NCBI GenBank assembly: GCA_040005555.1
Contig: JBDTYT010000005.1
Coordinates: 1 to 41,986 of the forward strand
Direction: 5' to 3'
DNA: 41,986 nt
From: JBDTYT01 sp040005555
GTDB taxonomy: Bacteria > Actinomycetota > UBA4738 > HRBIN12
Positions 1 through 7,793 of this stretch are shown in pieces (within the stretch, counting starts at the first letter, position 1; each line of letters starts with the position of its first letter). The position numbers and the translations under genes are program-made. The notes under the pieces were generated by a model. It did no database searches, was not told the origin of the DNA, and saw nothing but the letters and a program-made list of their open reading frames with translations.

Positions 1-53
1 TGCAACGCCTCCGCCCCCACCCGGGATCAGGCGGACGGACCGAGGAGGCTGGG

Positions 54-116
54 ATGTTTCGTGTCGGGCTTGCGTCGCAGACGAGCATCGCAGAGCGAGG
101 CGATCCGGGGTCATGA
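54..116 (+). CDS. possible 20-residue leader ORF
   Basis: An ATG at 54 is preceded by a strong Shine-Dalgarno sequence, GAGGAGG at 42-48, five bases upstream. The frame runs 20 codons and its TGA (114-116) overlaps the ATG of the next gene (113-115) as ATGA. The downstream gene has no convincing ribosome site of its own, so ribosomes could load here and be passed on. The peptide has no recognisable motif. It may be a coupling leader peptide or chance; only the SD and the overlap support it. Confidence 0.35.
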   Translation: MFRVGLASQTSIAERGDPGS

Positions 117-481
117 CCGACTGGCGGGAAGAAGAGGTCGGCAACGAGACGCGGGCCCGTGAGATCAACGAGTGGATCGAGGAGTCACATCTCGGCACGC
201 TCGAAGGCTCCTCGAACCCCTACGTCTGCGAGTGCAGCGACGGGGACTGCACGTCGATGATCAACCTCACCCGATCCGAGTACGAGGAGGTCCGGGCCTC
301 CGCGACCCACTTCGCGATCGCACTCGACCACGAGAGCCCCGACCTGGATCTGCTCGTCTCCGAGCGCGACGGCTTCACCATCGTGCGGAAGCTCCCCGGC
401 CTCCCGGCTCGGTTGGCGGTTGCGTCCGACCCACGGCGGTCTGCCGGACCACCGCAACGCTCCGCTCCGTTGGCCGGCTGA
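113..481 (+). CDS. small conserved actinobacterial protein, function unknown
   Basis: This is a 122-residue acidic, soluble protein with no signal peptide or membrane segment. Residues about 10-95 resemble a small family I have seen in actinobacterial genomes: an N-terminal E-x-N-E-W-I-E helix, then a Cys pattern VCECSDGDC (about residues 38-46), then an I-N-L-T-x-x-E-Y-E-x-V-R segment, and a His/Asp-rich strand ending in F-T-I-V-R-K. The clustered cysteines could bind metal, but no function is established. The last 25 residues are Pro/Arg/Ser-rich and probably disordered. The start ATG overlaps the stop of a possible leader ORF. An intrinsic terminator lies about 100 bases downstream. Confidence 0.7.
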   Translation: MTDWREEEVGNETRAREINEWIEESHLGTLEGSSNPYVCECSDGDCTSMINLTRSEYEEVRASATHFAIALDHESPDLDLLVSERDGFTIVRKLPGLPARLAVASDPRRSAGPPQRSAPLAG

Positions 482-509
482 TCACCGCCGACCGGGCCCC
501 CGAAAGACA

Positions 510-540
510 GTCTTGCGCCCTCTTCGTGCAGGTGCAAGAC
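510..540 (+). other. hairpin in the untranslated stretch 482-584
   Basis: GTCTTGC at 510-516 pairs perfectly with GCAAGAC at 534-540 around a 17-base loop. It lies between the stop of the small protein (481) and the terminator at 585. The rest of 482-584 shows no reading frame or motif I can support. It may be a 3'-UTR structure. Confidence 0.35.
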
Positions 541-584
541 TTCGATCCGGTTTCCGGGCGTCCGGGCTGCAAGGCTCGGCGATG

Positions 585-631
585 GACGGCGGCGCGACGC
601 GGGCACGCGCCGCCGTCTCCATTTTGTTGTT
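585..631 (+). terminator. intrinsic terminator
   Basis: A perfect 12-bp GC-rich stem (585-596 with 606-617, arms GACGGCGGCGCG / CGCGCCGCCGTC) has a 9-base loop and is followed by TCCA and the T-rich tract TTTTGTTGTT (622-631). This is the clearest Rho-independent terminator in the window. It ends transcription of the upstream small gene before the tRNA. Confidence 0.85.
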
Positions 632-650
632 CGTGCCTGTCGCGGCGGGG

Positions 651-659
651 TGCTACCCT
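651..659 (+). promoter_or_regulatory. possible extended -10 element of tRNA-Val
   Basis: TGCTACCCT fits an extended -10 (TGn plus TAnnnT) and ends 11 bases before the mature tRNA start, just after the terminator tract. No good -35 hexamer is visible at 16-18 bases. Placement is the main support. Confidence 0.35.
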
Positions 660-670
660 TCCGATCCCCC

Positions 671-745
671 GGGCGCGTAGCTCAGCGGGAGAGCGCTCGC
701 CTCACACGCGAGAGGTCGCAGGTTCAAAACCTGCCGCGCCCACCA
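671..745 (+). tRNA. tRNA-Val (CAC)
   Basis: A full cloverleaf can be drawn. The acceptor stem is GGGCGCG (671-677) with CGCGCCC (735-741), and A742 is the discriminator. The anticodon stem is CTCGC (696-700) with GCGAG (708-712) around the loop CTCACAC, giving anticodon CAC at 703-705, which reads GTG valine codons. The T arm is GCAGG/CCTGC with loop TTCAAAA. CCA is encoded at 743-745. Confidence 0.97.
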
Positions 746-833
746 GACTCCTCTTCCCCACCATCGCCCGTACGCGTCGGGTTTACAGTGAGCGCTCCCG
801 TGTGGGAGCCTGGAGCCGACGAAGGAGGTCGAT

Positions 834-1154
834 GTGTCCGATCGCTTGAAGCAGAGCCTGGTGTCCAGCCGGAACGAGATCGAGGCGGGCCTCGCGGAGG
901 CTGAGACCGAGCTCTCTCGGGTGCGTCAGCGCGCGCGCGAGCTCGAGGAGCTCATCGCGCTCGGCACCGCGACGCTGCTCGCCGCCGAGATGATCTCGGG
1001 GAGCAAACCGGCCAGCTCTTCGTCCTCCTCCGCACCTCGTGCGGCCGCGGCATCGGACGTGAGCGTGGACCCTAAGGCCGCCGCCGACCTCGCGGCGGCG
1101 AACGAGAAGTCCAAGGACGAGCTCCAGTCCCGTCTCTCGAAGGCCCAGAAGTAG
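834..1154 (+). CDS. small coiled-coil protein
   Basis: This is a 106-residue protein beginning at GTG 834, five bases after the strong ribosome site GAAGGAGG (821-828). The overlapping ATG at 832 is in a frame that stops at once, so the GTG is chosen. Residues about 5-50 are Glu/Arg/Leu-rich heptads (a predicted coiled coil), residues 57-80 are a Ser/Ala linker, and the C-terminal 25 residues are a second charged helix. There is no signal peptide. I do not recognise a named family. A hairpin (GCTCCC-GTGT-GGGAGC, 794-809) lies in the leader. It precedes an ABC exporter pair by about 50 bases and may share its transcript. Confidence 0.7.
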   Translation: MSDRLKQSLVSSRNEIEAGLAEAETELSRVRQRARELEELIALGTATLLAAEMISGSKPASSSSSSAPRAAAASDVSVDPKAAADLAAANEKSKDELQSRLSKAQK

Positions 1155-1160
1155 CGGACC

Positions 1161-1186
1161 CGAGGAGCCCGGCTCCTCGAGGAGCC
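1161..1186 (+). repeat. overlapping, mutually exclusive inverted repeats
   Basis: CGAGGAGC (1161-1168) can pair with GCTCCTCG (1172-1179). Alternatively GGCTCCTC (1171-1178) can pair with GAGGAGCC (1179-1186), a perfect 16-base palindrome. The two hairpins share the middle arm. The SD-like GAGGAG copies in front of the ABC ATPase gene are sequestered in either fold. Confidence 0.45.
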
Positions 1187-1201
1187 GCCGCCGCCAGGGC
1201 G

Positions 1202-1906
1202 GTGCAGCTTTCGAAGGTGTACGGCCGCGGCGACGCCGAGGTCCGTGCGCTCGACGACGTATCGGTGGACTTCGAACGGGGGCGGTTCACGGCCATCATG
1301 GGGCCGTCCGGCTCGGGGAAGTCGACGCTTCTGCACTGCATGGCCGGTCTCGACGCCCCGACCGGGGGCAAGGTGTTCATCGGCGACGTCGACCTCACGG
1401 CCTTGTCCGAGAAGCAGCTCACCCTGCTCCGCCGCGAGAAGGTGGGCTTCGTGTTCCAGGCCTACAACCTCGTGCCGACGCTGACGGCGGCCGAGAACAT
1501 CACGCTCCCGCTCGACATCGCCGGGACCAAGCCCGACCGGGCATGGTTCGATCAGGTCGTCGACACGATCGGGCTGCGCCCGCGACTGTCGCACCGGCCG
1601 AGCGAGCTGTCCGGCGGTCAGCAGCAGAGGGTCGCGGGCGCTCGTGCCCTCGTCAGCAAGCCCGAGATCGTGTACGCGGACGAACCGACAGGGAACCTGG
1701 ACTCCCGGTCGGGCGTGGAGCTCCTTACGTTCCTGCGGGACGCGGTGAAAGAGCACGGACAGACGATCGTGATGGTGACGCACGATCCCAACGCCGCGAG
1801 CTTCGCCGATCGGGTGGTGTTCCTGGCCGACGGCAGGGTCGTCGACGAGATGGAGGGCCCGACCGCCGAACGCGTGCTGGACCACATGAAGTCGTTGGAG
1901 GGCTGA
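1202..1906 (+). CDS. ABC transporter ATP-binding protein, MacB/LolD type
   Basis: This is the cytoplasmic ATPase that powers the adjacent FtsX-type permease; the family moves lipoproteins, peptides, antibiotics or envelope signals. Of 234 residues, Walker A is GPSGSGKST at 34-42, the Q-loop is VFQAYN around 86, the signature LSGGQ is at 136-140, Walker B is IVYADEP at about 156-162 and the H-loop is MVTHDP near the end. The signature helix reads QQQRVAGARAL, with Gly where Ala/Ile/Val is usual. The GTG at 1202 lacks a close SD, and the frame is open upstream to about 1151, so the true start could be slightly earlier. The permease gene begins 7 bases after this stop, which makes a two-gene exporter operon. 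Confidence 0.93.
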   Translation: MQLSKVYGRGDAEVRALDDVSVDFERGRFTAIMGPSGSGKSTLLHCMAGLDAPTGGKVFIGDVDLTALSEKQLTLLRREKVGFVFQAYNLVPTLTAAENITLPLDIAGTKPDRAWFDQVVDTIGLRPRLSHRPSELSGGQQQRVAGARALVSKPEIVYADEPTGNLDSRSGVELLTFLRDAVKEHGQTIVMVTHDPNAASFADRVVFLADGRVVDEMEGPTAERVLDHMKSLEG

Positions 1907-1913
1907 GCCGGCC

Positions 1914-4463
1914 GTGTGGCGTGCGACGATCAAGAGCCTGTTCGCCCGCAAGCTCCGGCTGTTGCTGACGGCGCTCGCCATCGTGCTGGGAGTCGGGTTC
2001 ATGGCCGGCACCTACGTGCTCACCGACACGATGGGCAAGGCGTTCGATGACCTGTTCTCGACCGCGAACCAGAACACCGACGTCGTTGTGCGAGCCGTTT
2101 CCGCCTTCCAGCCGACCCAGGGCGGGCCGGGGGGCAGCGGCGCCGACGAACGCAACCCCGTCCCAGAGCAGCTCCGCACCGTGGTGGAGGGCGTGCCGGG
2201 GGTGGCCTCCGTCGACGGTGACGTCACGGGCTACGCGCAGCTCGTCGACCCGGCCACCGGCGATGTCATCGGGACCACGGGAGCGCCGACGTTCGGGGTC
2301 TCGTGGAACCCCGCCTCGACCCCGCTCACCGTCCGCGAGGGACAACCCCCCTCGGGACCGGGCGAGGTGGCCATCGACGCCGCCACGGCCCAGAAGTTCC
2401 ACCTGAAGGTCGGGCAGCGGATCCAGATCTTGCTGACCGGGCCGCCTCAGGAGTTCCAGATCGCCGCGATCGTGGGGTTCGGAACAGCCGACAATCTCGC
2501 GGGCGCGACGCTCGCGGTGTTCGACCTGCGCACCGCGCAAGCGGTCTTCGACCGGGTGGGGGAGTACGACACGCTGCAGGTGATCGCCGATCCTGGCGTC
2601 GGTGCGGCGGATCTGCGCGACCGCATCGCGGCGGCGCTCCCGAAGGGGTACGAGGCCATCACGGGCGCCGCCGCGGCCGCGCAGGACGCCGAGGATCTCA
2701 AACAGGCGCTCGGGTTCTTCCAGACCGCGCTGCTCGTCTTCGCGTTCGTCGCGCTCTTCGTCGGCGCGTTCATCATCTTCAACACGTTCACGATCATCGT
2801 GGCCCAGCGCACGCGCGAGCTGGGGCTGCTGCGTGCGCTCGGCGCGACCGGACGACAGGTGATGCGGTCGGTGATGGCCGAGGCGCTCGTCGTCGGGATC
2901 GTGGCGTCGCTCGTCGGCTTGGGGGCGGGACTGCTGATCGCGATCGGTCTGCAGGCGATGCTGAAGGCCTTCGGGATCGATCTGCCGAGCACCTCGACGC
3001 AGTTGCTCCCGCGGACGATCGTCGTCTCGCTCGTCGTGGGGACGCTCGTGACGTTCGTCGCGTCGGTGATCCCCGCTCGTCGCGCAGCCCGGGTGTCACC
3101 GATGCAGGCGCTGCGCGACGGAGCATCCGGCGGCGGGGAGTCGCTGCGTCGCCGAGCCGTGGGAGGCGTGGTCGTGACCGGGCTCGGCGTCGCCGCCCTC
3201 CTGTATGGCTTGTTCGGGGCGTCGAGTGGCAGCGCTGCCTCGCTCGTCGGCCTCGGAGCGCTCCTCACGTTCGTCGGGGTCGCCGTGCTGTCGCCGCTCG
3301 TTGCGAAACCCCTGGCGGGCGCGCTGGGCGCGCCGCTTCGAGCGCTCGGGATCTCGGGGCGGCTCGGGCGTCAGAACGCCATGCGCAGCCCTCGCCGGAC
3401 GGCGGCCACCGCAGCGGCGCTCATGATCGGGATCGGACTCGTGAGCTTCGTGGCCGTGTTCGCGGCCTCACTGCGCTCCTCGTTCAGCGCCGCGCTCGAC
3501 GAGACGCTGAGAGCGGACTTCATCCTCACCACGGGCTCGTTCACTCCTTTCAGTCCGCAGGTGGCGCAGGACCTCGCGAGCGACCCCGACCTCGCGGCCG
3601 TCTCGGCGTTCCGGCAAGGACAGATCCGCATCGCGGGCAAGACGGATTTCGTCGCGGGGATCGACCCCGCGACCATCGAGCAGGTGGCGACATTGGGCGT
3701 GACCCAGGGCAGCGTCGGGTCCTTGGTGCAGGGCGACATCCTGGTCTACGAGGAGGTAGCCAACACGAACGGCTGGGCGGTGGGCGAGAGGGTCGCGGTG
3801 GAGTTCGCGCGGACCGGCCTGCAACACCTCACGGTGGGCGGCCTCTACGCCGACAACCGGTTCCTCGGCAACTACGCGGTCTCGTTGCAGACCTACGAGG
3901 CGAACTTCACCGAGCAGCTCGATGAGATGGTGTTCGTGAAGGCGGCCGAGGGCGTGCCGATCGCACGGGTACGCGCCGACGTCGAGGATGCGGTTGCCGC
4001 CTATCCGAACGTCCAAGTGAACGATCAGGCCGAGTTCAAGGATCAGCAGGCCGGGTTCATCGATCAGCTCCTCGCGCTCGTCTCGGCGCTGCTCGGCCTC
4101 GCGATCCTCATCGCGCTGTTCGGCATCGTGAACACCCTCGGCCTGTCGATCTTCGAGCGCACGCGCGAGCTCGGGCTGCTCCGCGCCGTGGGGATGAGCC
4201 GCCGCCAGGTGCGCTCGATGATCCGGTGGGAGTCGGTGATCATCGCGGTGCTCGGAGCGGTGCTCGGGGTCGCGATCGGCGTCCTGTTCGGCTGGGCGAT
4301 GCAGCAGGCGCTCGCCAGCCAGGGGATCACGAAGCTCACGATCCCGCCGGTCCAGTTGCTCGTCTACGTCGTGTTGGCGGGGCTCGCCGGCGTGCTCGCA
4401 GCGGTGTTGCCGGCTCGACGTGCGGCGAGGCTCAACGTGCTCGACGCTATCTCGTACGAATAG
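1914..4463 (+). CDS. ABC transporter permease with two FtsX domains
   Basis: This 849-residue inner-membrane protein is the partner of the upstream ATPase. The first TM segment is about residues 15-35 and is followed by a large extracytoplasmic MacB-like periplasmic domain. The first FtsX domain has TMs around 270-296, 320-345 and 368-390 and ends in IPARRAARVSP. Two more hydrophobic segments lie at 420-465 and one at 497-522. A second extracytoplasmic domain precedes the second FtsX domain (TMs about 719-747, 774-796, 812-835), which ends in LPARRAARLN. The repeated R-T-R-E-L-G-L-L-R-A coupling helix and the repeated PARRAAR show internal duplication, typical of 800-900-residue actinobacterial permeases. 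The substrate cannot be deduced. The GTG start follows the ATPase stop by 7 bases. Confidence 0.93.
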   Translation: MWRATIKSLFARKLRLLLTALAIVLGVGFMAGTYVLTDTMGKAFDDLFSTANQNTDVVVRAVSAFQPTQGGPGGSGADERNPVPEQLRTVVEGVPGVASVDGDVTGYAQLVDPATGDVIGTTGAPTFGVSWNPASTPLTVREGQPPSGPGEVAIDAATAQKFHLKVGQRIQILLTGPPQEFQIAAIVGFGTADNLAGATLAVFDLRTAQAVFDRVGEYDTLQVIADPGVGAADLRDRIAAALPKGYEAITGAAAAAQDAEDLKQALGFFQTALLVFAFVALFVGAFIIFNTFTIIVAQRTRELGLLRALGATGRQVMRSVMAEALVVGIVASLVGLGAGLLIAIGLQAMLKAFGIDLPSTSTQLLPRTIVVSLVVGTLVTFVASVIPARRAARVSPMQALRDGASGGGESLRRRAVGGVVVTGLGVAALLYGLFGASSGSAASLVGLGALLTFVGVAVLSPLVAKPLAGALGAPLRALGISGRLGRQNAMRSPRRTAATAAALMIGIGLVSFVAVFAASLRSSFSAALDETLRADFILTTGSFTPFSPQVAQDLASDPDLAAVSAFRQGQIRIAGKTDFVAGIDPATIEQVATLGVTQGSVGSLVQGDILVYEEVANTNGWAVGERVAVEFARTGLQHLTVGGLYADNRFLGNYAVSLQTYEANFTEQLDEMVFVKAAEGVPIARVRADVEDAVAAYPNVQVNDQAEFKDQQAGFIDQLLALVSALLGLAILIALFGIVNTLGLSIFERTRELGLLRAVGMSRRQVRSMIRWESVIIAVLGAVLGVAIGVLFGWAMQQALASQGITKLTIPPVQLLVYVVLAGLAGVLAAVLPARRAARLNVLDAISYE

Positions 4464-4473
4464 CGCCCTCCGA

Positions 4474-4479
4474 TATCAT
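4474..4479 (+). promoter_or_regulatory. -10 element for leaderless thrS
   Basis: TATCAT ends six bases before the thrS ATG at 4486, so transcription would begin at or next to the A of the start codon. There is no SD before this ATG. No good -35 is visible. Confidence 0.55.
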
Positions 4480-4485
4480 GGCGCG

Positions 4486-6411
4486 ATGCCGAGGCTGACG
4501 ATGTCGGACGCACGCGAGATCGACCTCCCCGACGGGGAGCCGGTCGGCGTCGTGCTCCCGCCGGAGGCGATCGCCGCGCGCGTCGACGGGGCACTCGTCG
4601 ACCTGTCGTTCGTGCCCGTGTCAGACGCGAAGGTCGAGACCGTGCTCGCGTCCGAGCCCGACGGACTGCACGTCCTTCGTCACTCGACGGCGCACGTCAT
4701 GGCGCAGGCCGTGTGCGACCTGTGGCCGGGCGCGAAGTACGCGATCGGTCCCGCGAGCGAGGACGGGTTCTACTATGACTTCGACCTTCCATCGACGGTG
4801 TCGGAGGGGGATCTGGAGCGCATCGAGGCGCGGATGCGCGAGATCGTGGCCGCCGACCAGCCGTTCGTTCGTGAGGACCTTACGCGCACCGAGGCCATCG
4901 AGCGCCTGGGCGATCAGCCCTACAAACGCGAGATCATCGAGCAGCTCGAGGAGGGTGAGGTCGCCGCCGGCGATGTGGTTTCGGTGTACCGCAACGGGGA
5001 CTGGGCAGATCTCTGCCTCGGGCCGCACGTGGCCTCGACGGGCCGGCTCGGGACCTTCCGGCTCATGAAGCTCGCGGGCGCGTACTGGCGCGGCGACGAG
5101 GCCCGCCCGATGCTCCGGCGCATCTACGGCACCGCGTGGGCCACACAGGCCGAGCTCGACGATTACCTCCACCGGCTCGAGGAGGCCGAGCGCCGGGATC
5201 ACCGCAAGCTCGGCCGCGAGCTCGACCTGTTCAGCTCGCCCGACGAGCTCGGTCCGGGCCTGTGGGTGTGGCACCCTCGCGGCGGGCTCTTCCGCAAGGA
5301 GCTGGAGGACTACGTGCGGAATCTGCACCTGGACCGCGGATACGACCTCGTCGTCACTCCGCACATCGCGCGCTCGGTGCTGTGGGAGACCTCCGGACAT
5401 CTCGCGAAGTTCTCCGAGAACATGTACCCGCCTATGCAGGACGAGCAAGGCGACTACTACGTCAAACCGATGAACTGCCCGTTCCACGTGCTGATCTACA
5501 AGACGAGCACGCGCTCATACCGCGACCTGCCGATGCGGCTGTCCGAGCTCGGCACGGTGTACCGGCATGAACGTCTGGGCGCGCTCCACGGGCTCCTACG
5601 GATCCGCGGCGGCACGCAGGACGACTCGCACATCGTGTGCACGCCCGATCAGCTCGTCGATGAGATCCTCGCGGTGTTCGAACTCACCGTCGAGATCCTC
5701 GGCACGTTCGGGTTCACGGATCCGGTCATCACGCTGTCGACGTTGCCCGGACAGACCATCGTGGACGAGGAGAAGGCGAGCAAGGCGACGGAGGCACTGA
5801 CGAACGCGCTCGAGAAGAGCGGCCTGCAGTATGAGGTGGCGGAGGGCGAAGGCGCGTTCTACGGGCCGAAGGTGGACTTCCACTTCAAGGACGCGATCGG
5901 TCGCTTGTGGCAGCTCACGACCGTCCAATGCGACTTCGGGCTGCCCGAGCGTTTCGAGATGGAGTACGTGGGCGAGGACAACCAGCGGCACCGGCCGGTG
6001 ATGATCCATCGCGCGATCCTCGGGACCCTCGAGCGGTTCAGCGCGGTGCTCATCGAGCATTACGCGGGCGCTTTCCCACTGTGGCTCTCGCCCGAACACG
6101 TGTGGCTCGCTCCGGTCGCGGACCGGCACGTCGAACACGCCCGCGATCTGTCGGCGCGCTTCCGCGCCGCGGACCTGCGGGCTCACGTGGACGAGAGCGC
6201 CGAGACCGTGGGGAAGAAGGTCCGTGCCGCGCAGCTCATGAAGGCGCCGTACACGCTCGTGATCGGCGACAAGGAGATCGAGGCGGGAACCTTCAACGTG
6301 CGCGATCGGTCGGGAGCCGAGACCAAGGGCGTGGGCTTCGACGAGCTGGTCCGAGCGCTGCGCGAGGAGATCGAGACCCGCTCGCTCGAGCAGCGCCGTT
6401 TCGGGGACTGA
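4486..6411 (+). CDS. thrS: threonyl-tRNA synthetase
   Basis: Charges tRNA-Thr with threonine in the cytoplasm. The protein is 641 residues from ATG 4486. It has an N-terminal TGS domain, then the editing (SAD) domain with HSTAH at 66-70 and a CLGPH motif near 185. The class II catalytic core has MNCPFH with the zinc-ligand Cys at 331 and DDSHIV after motif 2. A C-terminal HGTP anticodon-binding domain follows (from about 540). Length is normal for the family. The frame is open upstream to 4420 inside the permease gene, but 4486 fits both the family N-terminus and a leaderless promoter. ATG 4501 is an alternative. Confidence 0.97.
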   Translation: MPRLTMSDAREIDLPDGEPVGVVLPPEAIAARVDGALVDLSFVPVSDAKVETVLASEPDGLHVLRHSTAHVMAQAVCDLWPGAKYAIGPASEDGFYYDFDLPSTVSEGDLERIEARMREIVAADQPFVREDLTRTEAIERLGDQPYKREIIEQLEEGEVAAGDVVSVYRNGDWADLCLGPHVASTGRLGTFRLMKLAGAYWRGDEARPMLRRIYGTAWATQAELDDYLHRLEEAERRDHRKLGRELDLFSSPDELGPGLWVWHPRGGLFRKELEDYVRNLHLDRGYDLVVTPHIARSVLWETSGHLAKFSENMYPPMQDEQGDYYVKPMNCPFHVLIYKTSTRSYRDLPMRLSELGTVYRHERLGALHGLLRIRGGTQDDSHIVCTPDQLVDEILAVFELTVEILGTFGFTDPVITLSTLPGQTIVDEEKASKATEALTNALEKSGLQYEVAEGEGAFYGPKVDFHFKDAIGRLWQLTTVQCDFGLPERFEMEYVGEDNQRHRPVMIHRAILGTLERFSAVLIEHYAGAFPLWLSPEHVWLAPVADRHVEHARDLSARFRAADLRAHVDESAETVGKKVRAAQLMKAPYTLVIGDKEIEAGTFNVRDRSGAETKGVGFDELVRALREEIETRSLEQRRFGD

Positions 6412-6415
6412 CGTC

Positions 6416-6910
6416 GTGGACCGCCTCTGGTCGCCCTGGCGGATGGAGTACATCGCGGCGGCGAAGGAACCCGACGAGGGCGAGGGCTGCATCTTCTGTG
6501 ACCTTCCGGCCGCCGGAGACGACGATGGGGTGCACATCCTCACGCGGGCCGAGCTCGCCTACGTGATCTTGAACACCTTCCCGTATAACCCCGGCCACCT
6601 GCTCGTGGCCCCGTTCCGACATACGGGCGATCTAGAGACGCTGGAGGAGCCGGAACTCCGCGACATCGACCGTCTGCTGCAGCGGTCGGTGACGGTCCTG
6701 CGCGATGAGATGGATCCCCACGGCTTCAACGTCGGGATGAACCTCGGCCGTGTGGCGGGCGCCGGGGTCCCCGGGCACCTGCACTGGCACGTCGTCCCGC
6801 GGTGGAACGGCGACACGAACTTCATGCCCGTCGTCGGGCAGACCCGCGTGCTGCCGGAGCTCCTCGATGAGACCTACCGCAAGCTCTCGCCCCGGTTCGC
6901 TGCCACGTGA
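6416..6910 (+). CDS. HIT-family nucleotide phosphorylase/hydrolase (Rv2613c-like)
   Basis: This 164-residue HIT-superfamily protein acts on dinucleoside polyphosphates or AMP conjugates. The catalytic histidine triad is HLHWHVV, with His121, His123 and His125, preceded by G-x-N-x-G and followed by PRW. The N-terminus carries W-S-P-W-R-M-x-Y-I and a Cys pair in CIFC (25-28), both typical of the actinobacterial Ap4A phosphorylase branch next to thrS. GTG 6416 lies 4 bases after the thrS stop, so it is probably coupled. Its stop overlaps the next gene's GTG as GTGA. The exact substrate is inferred from the mycobacterial homologue only. Confidence 0.92.
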   Translation: MDRLWSPWRMEYIAAAKEPDEGEGCIFCDLPAAGDDDGVHILTRAELAYVILNTFPYNPGHLLVAPFRHTGDLETLEEPELRDIDRLLQRSVTVLRDEMDPHGFNVGMNLGRVAGAGVPGHLHWHVVPRWNGDTNFMPVVGQTRVLPELLDETYRKLSPRFAAT

Positions 6911-7707
6911 GCGCGACGGCGACGCACGGGTACGTCGAGGTTGAAGGGGGACGCCTCTACTACGAACGCGCGGGCGAGGGGTTCCCCGTGGTGCTCATCC
7001 ACCCGAACCTGTGGGACTCGCGCATCTGGGACCCGCAGTTCGAGGAGTTCGCCCGCCACCACGACGTCATGAGATACGACATCCGTGGGTACGGACGCTC
7101 GGACGTGCCACACCAGCCATACTCCGACCTGCGCGACCTCCTGTACGTGATCGGCAAGCTCGGGATCGGCCGGTGTGCGCTCGTCGGGTGCGCCCTCGGC
7201 GCACAGCTCGCGATCGATCTCGCCATCGCGCAGCCCGAGATCGTTGACGCGATCGTCGCGGTCTCGCCGGGCATCACCGGCTATGCGTGGATGGACGACG
7301 GCGTGCAGATGCTGGTCGAGGAGGTGGCCCGCTCGCTGCGTCTGGGCAACGTCGAAGGTGCGATGAACGTCGAGCTCGCCGTCTGGGTGCCGCTCAAGGG
7401 TGATCCGGCCTCGGACGAGAAGATCCGGAGCATCGCGATGGAGAACGCACACGTCCTGCGTTTGGACGACGGCCTGGCCGAGATGCCCCCTTCGGCGGTG
7501 CCGCACCTCGGTGAGATCCGAGCGGCAACGTTGATCGTCATCGGCGACCGCGATCTCGGCGAGATCCACCACATCGCAGACGAGCTGACCGAGCGGATCC
7601 CGGGCGCCTCCAAACGCGTGATCGCCGAGGCGGACCACCTCGTCAACGTCCGCAAGCCAGAGAAGTTCAATAGGTTGGTGCTCGACTTCTTGTCCTTCCG
7701 AGCGTGA
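6907..7707 (+). CDS. alpha/beta-hydrolase fold protein lacking the nucleophilic serine
   Basis: This 266-residue protein has an alpha/beta-hydrolase layout related to 3-oxoadipate enol-lactonase-like enzymes: the oxyanion-side segment IHPNLWDSRIWDPQF (31-45), then D-x-R-G-Y-G-R-S at 58-65, and a nucleophile elbow at 94-98. The elbow reads G-C-A-L-G where the fold expects G-x-S-x-G, so the catalytic serine is Ala96 with a cysteine next to it. The acid (Asp214/216 in GDRDL) and His244 (A-D-H-L) are kept, and the usual HG oxyanion motif is HP. It may be non-hydrolytic or use another mechanism. It overlaps the HIT gene by 4 bases and is probably co-translated. The physiological role is unknown. 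Confidence 0.85.
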   Translation: MSATATHGYVEVEGGRLYYERAGEGFPVVLIHPNLWDSRIWDPQFEEFARHHDVMRYDIRGYGRSDVPHQPYSDLRDLLYVIGKLGIGRCALVGCALGAQLAIDLAIAQPEIVDAIVAVSPGITGYAWMDDGVQMLVEEVARSLRLGNVEGAMNVELAVWVPLKGDPASDEKIRSIAMENAHVLRLDDGLAEMPPSAVPHLGEIRAATLIVIGDRDLGEIHHIADELTERIPGASKRVIAEADHLVNVRKPEKFNRLVLDFLSFRA

Positions 7708-7717
7708 GGGGTGATCG

Positions 7718-7792
7718 ATGACCGCCATGACGATCCTGGATGTCGAGGTCGACGGAGGCGCCGTTCTCACGTTCCTGGGTGGGGTTGGCTGA
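7718..7792 (+). CDS. possible 24-residue ORF before DUF423
   Basis: ATG 7718 follows GAGGGGTG (7706-7713) at SD distance. The 24-codon frame ends in TGA at 7790-7792, one base before the GTG proposed for the DUF423 gene. It could be a coupling peptide or a decayed remnant; no motif is recognised. Confidence 0.3.
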   Translation: MTAMTILDVEVDGGAVLTFLGGVG

Positions 7793-7793
7793 C

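Noticed and set aside
4420..4485. Longer N-terminus for thrS
   Set aside because: It would start inside the permease gene with no ribosome site, adds residues foreign to ThrRS, and conflicts with the promoter at 4474.
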